From NCBI GenBank assembly GCA_903918705.1, contig CAIXFP010000576.1, positions 1 to 8,163 of the forward strand: a stretch of 8,163 bases of DNA, read 5' to 3'. Each line of letters begins with the position of its first letter. Within the stretch, counting starts at the first letter, position 1. Positions 5,550 through 8,163 of the stretch are shown piece by piece. A model generated the notes under the pieces. The model saw only the letters and a program-made list of their open reading frames with translations, did no database searches and had not been told where the DNA came from. The position numbers and the translations under genes were made by a program. This stretch comes from an uncultured Pseudomonadota bacterium. Lineage in GTDB: Bacteria > Pseudomonadota > Gammaproteobacteria > Burkholderiales > Thiobacillaceae.

Positions 5550-6641
5550 GTGGAATACCGATTGCTGACCATCTGGCGCATTGACGCGCCCCTGGAGGCG
5601 GTTTACGCAGCCATCCACGATTCCCCGAACTGGCCGGGCTGGTGGCAGGGGATCAGGAAGGTGGAACTGCTGGCCCCCGGCGACAGCGATGGCATCGATA
5701 GCGTCTCGCGTTATTCCTGGCAGGGACGACTGCCCTACCGCCTGGTATTCGACGTGTGTGCCACCCGTATCGAAGAATTGGTGGCCATCGAGGGCCTCGC
5801 CCGGGGTGACCTGGAAGGCGTCGGCCGCTGGTATTTCGCACGCAAGGGAGCGGTGAGCATCGTGCGCTGCGAGTGGTATGTGCGTAGCACCCGTTGCTGG
5901 ATGAACCTGATTGCGCCGCTGGCCCGTCCCCTATTCATCTACCAGCACGAGCAAATCATGGCGCGGGGTGCGAAGGGCCTGGCACGCCTGCTCGAGCGGC
6001 CCCTGCTGAGCCAGAAAAGCTTCGATCTGATGGCGAAAACCGCCCAAAAACGGCCGGCGCGGGTGCGCTGGCGGCGGCACTGGAGAGGGATCGATCCGGC
6101 GATGATCCTGGTGTCCGGCCTCGCCGCGGGTGCCATCGCCGCCCTGGTGCAACTGTTCTTGTCGCTGCTGGCGGGCATACCGCTGCTGGAAACCCTGATG
6201 CGGGATGCAAACCTGACCGCCGCCCTGGCCCTGGGACCTGGCGCCCTGCCGCCGCGAATCACCTCGGCGTGGCTCGTCCTGCCGCTGGCGACGCTGATCC
6301 ACCTTGCCCTCGCCATGGTCTACGCTGTGGTTCCCGCCTACCTGGTCAGCCGCCAGACCAGCGGGCCGCTGCTGGTTACCGGCGCCCTCTTTGGGCTGGC
6401 GCTCTATGTAGTCAATCTTTACGGATTCACCGCGCTGTTCCCCTGGTTCGCGGTGACGCGCGACTGGACCACCCTGGTCGTCCATTTCGTTTTTGGCGCG
6501 TCGCTCGCGGCGGGCTGCCTGGTATTCGCCAGGGTGGCCGCGGGGTTCCGAATGGGCGCGGCTCGGCGGGTCACCATGCGCATCAGCGCGGGTAGCGTGA
6601 CCCACAAGGATCCGCTGGTGCTGGAACGGGCATCGGACTGA
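5550..6641 (+). CDS. SRPBCC domain fused to a four-helix membrane domain
   Basis: This gene encodes 363 residues, taking the GTG at 5550 as start (GAGG eight bases upstream, protein beginning MEYRLLTIWRIDAPLEAVY). The frame is open further back to a TTG at 5481, but those 23 residues do not fit the fold. Residues about 1-150 look like an SRPBCC/START-type ligand-binding domain: the first strand, the VYAAIHDSPNWPGWW helix region, central strands and the long C-terminal helix (IYQHEQIMARGAKGLARLLE). After a basic linker (165-180) come four predicted membrane segments at about 184-209, 242-264, 272-293 and 306-331. These resemble small membrane proteins often labelled sodium:proline symporter in proteobacteria, including the LYVVNLYGFTALFPWFAVTRDW block; the label itself is doubtful. 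SRPBCC domains bind hydrophobic ligands; no catalytic role is shown here. The fusion may sense or carry lipids at the inner membrane, which is inference. Confidence 0.8.
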   Translation: MEYRLLTIWRIDAPLEAVYAAIHDSPNWPGWWQGIRKVELLAPGDSDGIDSVSRYSWQGRLPYRLVFDVCATRIEELVAIEGLARGDLEGVGRWYFARKGAVSIVRCEWYVRSTRCWMNLIAPLARPLFIYQHEQIMARGAKGLARLLERPLLSQKSFDLMAKTAQKRPARVRWRRHWRGIDPAMILVSGLAAGAIAALVQLFLSLLAGIPLLETLMRDANLTAALALGPGALPPRITSAWLVLPLATLIHLALAMVYAVVPAYLVSRQTSGPLLVTGALFGLALYVVNLYGFTALFPWFAVTRDWTTLVVHFVFGASLAAGCLVFARVAAGFRMGAARRVTMRISAGSVTHKDPLVLERASD

Positions 6642-6690
6642 AACGGCTGCCCCAGGCCGGCGCCGCTTCTGCAACGTCCAGCCTTCCCCC

Positions 6691-6849
6691 TCACAGCCGG
6701 CCCATCACCAGCAGCACGACGACGATGACCAGCAGCAGCCCCAAGCCGCCACTGGGTCCATAACCCCAGCTCCTGCTGTGGGGCCAGCTTGGAAAGGCGC
6801 CGATCAGCATCAATATCAAAACGATCAACAGGATGGTTCCCAATGTCAT
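6691..6849 (-). CDS. DUF3309 family small membrane protein
   Basis: This gene encodes 52 residues, beginning MTLGTILLIVLILMLIGAFP and ending VVVLLVMGRL. It has two hydrophobic segments (about 4-19 and 36-50) around a central SWPHSRSWGYGPSGG loop. This is the DUF3309 pattern, a family of about 50 residues with the invariant WPHSRSWGYGPSGG core; its function is unknown, and it probably sits in the inner membrane. AGGAG lies six bases before the ATG at 6847-6849. It ends 49 bp from the convergent SRPBCC gene. A hairpin (6879-6915) and a cluster element (6951-6964, 102 bp upstream) lie in its leader region. The gene is short and easily missed by gene finders. Confidence 0.92.
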   Translation of the reverse strand: MTLGTILLIVLILMLIGAFPSWPHSRSWGYGPSGGLGLLLVIVVVLLVMGRL

Positions 6850-6878
6850 GGTGTTCTCCTCGAATCATTACGGCGATG

Positions 6879-6915
6879 TCGGTCAGGTAGCGCTTCGAAG
6901 AAGCGCGCCGACCGA
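6879..6915 (-). repeat. Hairpin in the leader of the DUF3309 gene
   Basis: A perfect 7-bp stem, GCGCTTC with GAAGCGC (6890-6896 with 6900-6906), is flanked by a second stem TCGGTC with GACCGA (6879-6884 with 6910-6915). It ends 30 bases before the DUF3309 start codon and no T run follows. It is either a 5' leader structure of this gene or the distal 3' end of the gene at 6992-7387. Confidence 0.5.
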
Positions 6916-6950
6916 TGCGCCAACGTTGCGCCGAGCGCCGCCACGATTCA

Positions 6951-6964
6951 GTTCGGCAGCGCAC
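6951..6964 (-). promoter_or_regulatory. Cluster element copy 6, upstream of the DUF3309 gene
   Basis: The plus strand reads CA-GTTCG-GCAG-CGCAC. In the DUF3309 direction this is GTGCG-CTGC-CGAAC followed by TGAATCG. It lies 102 bp before the ATG, in the preferred orientation. Confidence 0.6.
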
Positions 6965-6991
6965 CAAGGCGGCTGATTTGCGAACTCGCGC

Positions 6992-7387
6992 TCAGCGCCG
7001 CAACGACAGGCTGATTTCCCGCATGCGTTCCAGGATCGGCGCTTTTTTCGCATCGAGGGCCGCGCTGCGTGCCAGCAGCGCGTCAATGCGGGTGTTCAGC
7101 GCGGTCTCGCGCTGGATCGCCAGGCGTTGTGTGGCGGCCACCGCATCGAAAGAAACGGGATCCGGCGAGCGTCCCTGGGCTTCCAGCGGCGGCCGCGCGT
7201 TCGCCTTGATGGCCTCCTGCAGTACCAGCAGCTGATCGAGATCGGACTTGAGTTCCGAGTTGATTGCCGCCAGCAGGATTTGGAGTTGTGTCATCTCGGT
7301 ATTGGCGTTTGGTGCGTCGGCCCGCAGGGAACCAGAAAAAAGAATAAGGGTTGCAGCCGCCAGCGCGGCAAGAAATCGAATGGACAT
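6992..7387 (-). CDS. Secreted helical protein of unknown function
   Basis: This gene encodes 131 residues from the ATG at 7385-7387, with AAGGAG six bases upstream; the frame is open much further back but runs antisense through the efflux gene, so the longer form is rejected. A signal peptide (about 1-25, ending SLRADA) is followed by a mostly helical, charged protein with heptad-like spacing: MTQLQILLAAINSELKSDLDQLL (32-54) and ALNTRIDALLARSAALDAKKAPILERM (96-122). This suggests a periplasmic coiled coil. No cysteine and no known domain motif is visible, and I do not recognise the family. A cluster element lies 61 bp upstream and is paired head to head with the one of the divergent efflux gene, so the two may be controlled together. 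Confidence 0.75.
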   Translation of the reverse strand: MSIRFLAALAAATLILFSGSLRADAPNANTEMTQLQILLAAINSELKSDLDQLLVLQEAIKANARPPLEAQGRSPDPVSFDAVAATQRLAIQRETALNTRIDALLARSAALDAKKAPILERMREISLSLRR

Positions 7388-7447
7388 GATGGACTCCTTC
7401 AGGACACAGGCAGGCAGCCAAGTTGCCACAAGTTCCGCCGTGGCTCC

Positions 7448-7461
7448 GTTCGCCAGCGCAC
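7448..7461 (-). promoter_or_regulatory. Cluster element copy 7, upstream of the secreted helical protein
   Basis: The plus strand reads CC-GTTCG-CCAG-CGCAC. It lies 61 bp before the ATG of the minus-strand gene, in the preferred orientation. It is the left arm of a head-to-head pair with the copy at 7467-7480. Confidence 0.7.
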
Positions 7462-7466
7462 GCAGG

Positions 7467-7480
7467 GTGCGTTGCCGAAC
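7467..7480 (+). promoter_or_regulatory. Cluster element copy 8, upstream of the outer membrane factor
   Basis: In gene direction this reads GTGCG-TTGC-CGAAC followed by AGACCG. It lies 82 bp before the outer membrane factor start, five bases from copy 7 and inverted to it. Confidence 0.7.
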
Positions 7481-7561
7481 AGACCGCCGCCGTGATGTCG
7501 GCGTATCTATGGAACGTCCATCGCATCGCTGGACCTCCGCCATGACCGACCCGAAACCCAA

Positions 7562-8163
7562 ATGACTCATTTCTCTCCGCAACCGGCTGGTTCCCCCCCA
7601 ACCTGCTGCCGCCAAGGGGCTCGCCCACACCCGACCCTCGCCGCCATCCTGCTGCTCCTGGCCGGCTGCGCGGGGGTGGCGCCGCGGGATGTGCCCCCCA
7701 AGGCGGTGGCAATACCGGCCGCCTGGTCCGATGCCGAGGCGTCTCGCGCGGTCGCTTCTTCCCTGGCGCAATGGTGGCTGCGCTTCGACGACCCGCTCCT
7801 CGCCAGCCTGGTCGACCAGGCGTTGCGGGCCAATACCAGCGTCATCAGCGCCCAGGCTGCGCTGCGTCAGGCGCGCGCCCTGCGCGACGTCGCGGCGGCC
7901 GGCCTGCTGCCCGCGGTCGGGGCATCGGCTTCGGCCCAGCGTGGCAAATCCGGGGGCCTCCCCGCCGCCAACAACTTCCAGGTGGGCCTCGACGCGAGTT
8001 GGGAGATGGATCTCTTCGGCGTCAACCGCAGCGCGCTGCAAGCCAGCGAGGCCGCGGCCGCGGCCAGCGCCGCCAGCCTGGGCGACGTAAGAGTATCCAT
8101 CGCCGCCGAGGTGGCCCTGGACTACATCGCCTTGCGTGGCACCCAGTCGCGCCTGGCCATCGC
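7562..8163 (+). CDS. RND-type outer membrane factor lipoprotein, NodT/OprM family (5' part)
   Basis: The first 200 residues are present; the gene runs off the right edge. A lipobox LLAGC puts the lipidated cysteine at residue 36. The mature start shows the usual family block AQWWLRFDDPLLASLVDQALRAN (69-91), the helical hairpin region with ALRQARALRDVAAAGLLP, and SWEMDLFGVNRSALQASEA (146-164), typical of the outer membrane efflux protein domain. Such proteins are trimeric TolC-like channels that pair with a periplasmic adaptor and an RND or other pump; the partner genes are expected downstream or elsewhere and are not visible. The ATG at 7562 is the only standard start in the frame before the lipobox, yet no ribosome site precedes it. 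A 7-codon frame (7542-7565) ends overlapping it, which may allow coupling. A cluster element lies 82 bp upstream. Confidence 0.88.
   Translation, partial: MTHFSPQPAGSPPTCCRQGARPHPTLAAILLLLAGCAGVAPRDVPPKAVAIPAAWSDAEASRAVASSLAQWWLRFDDPLLASLVDQALRANTSVISAQAALRQARALRDVAAAGLLPAVGASASAQRGKSGGLPAANNFQVGLDASWEMDLFGVNRSALQASEAAAAASAASLGDVRVSIAAEVALDYIALRGTQSRLAI

Noticed and set aside
5931..6674. Long minus-strand open frame (247 codons)
   Set aside because: Antisense to the SRPBCC-membrane gene; composition is Arg/Gln/Gly-rich shadow coding without any recognisable domain.
7413..7435. GAACTT on the minus strand as an AlgU-type -35 box upstream of the secreted helical protein
   Set aside because: No TCTGA-like -10 at 16-17 bases; it lies downstream of the cluster element and is probably incidental.
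7448..7480. Head-to-head repeat as a Pseudomonas REP element
   Set aside because: The arms match single, unpaired elements elsewhere in the window that sit at fixed places upstream of genes, which fits operators better than REP sequences.
1852..7480. Recurring element as the -35 box of an ECF sigma factor (CGAAC resembling GGAAC)
   Set aside because: Aligning the downstream 15-20 bases of the copies shows no shared -10 sequence; conservation stops around AGACCG, and the element is a dyad.
7388..8041. N-terminal extension of the secreted helical protein
   Set aside because: It would overlap the efflux gene antisense; the internal ATG at 7385-7387 has AAGGAG and opens a proper signal peptide.
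1..8163. CRISPR array, tRNA or rRNA gene, insertion sequence or phage module
   Set aside because: No regularly spaced repeats, cloverleaf sequence, transposase or integrase motif was found on either strand.

Overview
The window looks like a chromosomal stretch of a high-GC gammaproteobacterium, most likely Pseudomonas or a close relative. This rests on codon use, strong AGGAG-type ribosome sites and the gene families present: MipA/OmpV, Spy/CpxP-like, BON, AI-2E, crystallin/glycine-zipper, CsbD, DUF3309 and a NodT-type outer membrane factor. No RNA gene, insertion sequence, phage gene or CRISPR array was seen. The species cannot be fixed from the sequence alone.

Layout. Minus strand, 1-3500: the 5' part of a MipA/OmpV outer membrane protein gene (runs off the left edge), a His-rich secreted proline/tyrosine-repeat protein, a Spy/CpxP-like periplasmic protein, a secreted single-BON-domain protein, and an AI-2E family permease preceded by an overlapping 21-codon ORF. 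Plus strand, 3780-6641: a beta/gamma-crystallin plus glycine-zipper envelope protein closed by a clear terminator, a short diverged CsbD-like protein, a canonical CsbD protein, and an SRPBCC-membrane fusion protein. Minus strand, 6691-7387: a 52-aa DUF3309 membrane peptide and an unrecognised periplasmic helical protein. Plus strand, 7562 to the right edge: an RND-type outer membrane lipoprotein factor, truncated by the window.

Most products are small, secreted or membrane proteins of families usually linked to envelope, osmotic or general stress, so the region reads as a stress-envelope island of short, mostly single-gene transcription units.

The most notable signal is not a gene. A 14-bp element, GTTCG-N4-(C/G)GCAC, occurs eight times, always between genes, and two degenerate copies precede the CsbD genes. 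The fuller form is a near-palindrome, CTGTTCGC-NN-GCGCACAG. Six of the eight strict copies, and the degenerate copy before the canonical CsbD gene, lie 54-103 bp upstream of a start codon in the same orientation towards the gene. Two copies stand head to head, 5 bp apart, between divergent genes. This suggests one dedicated regulator controlling the whole cluster. I do not recognise that regulator.
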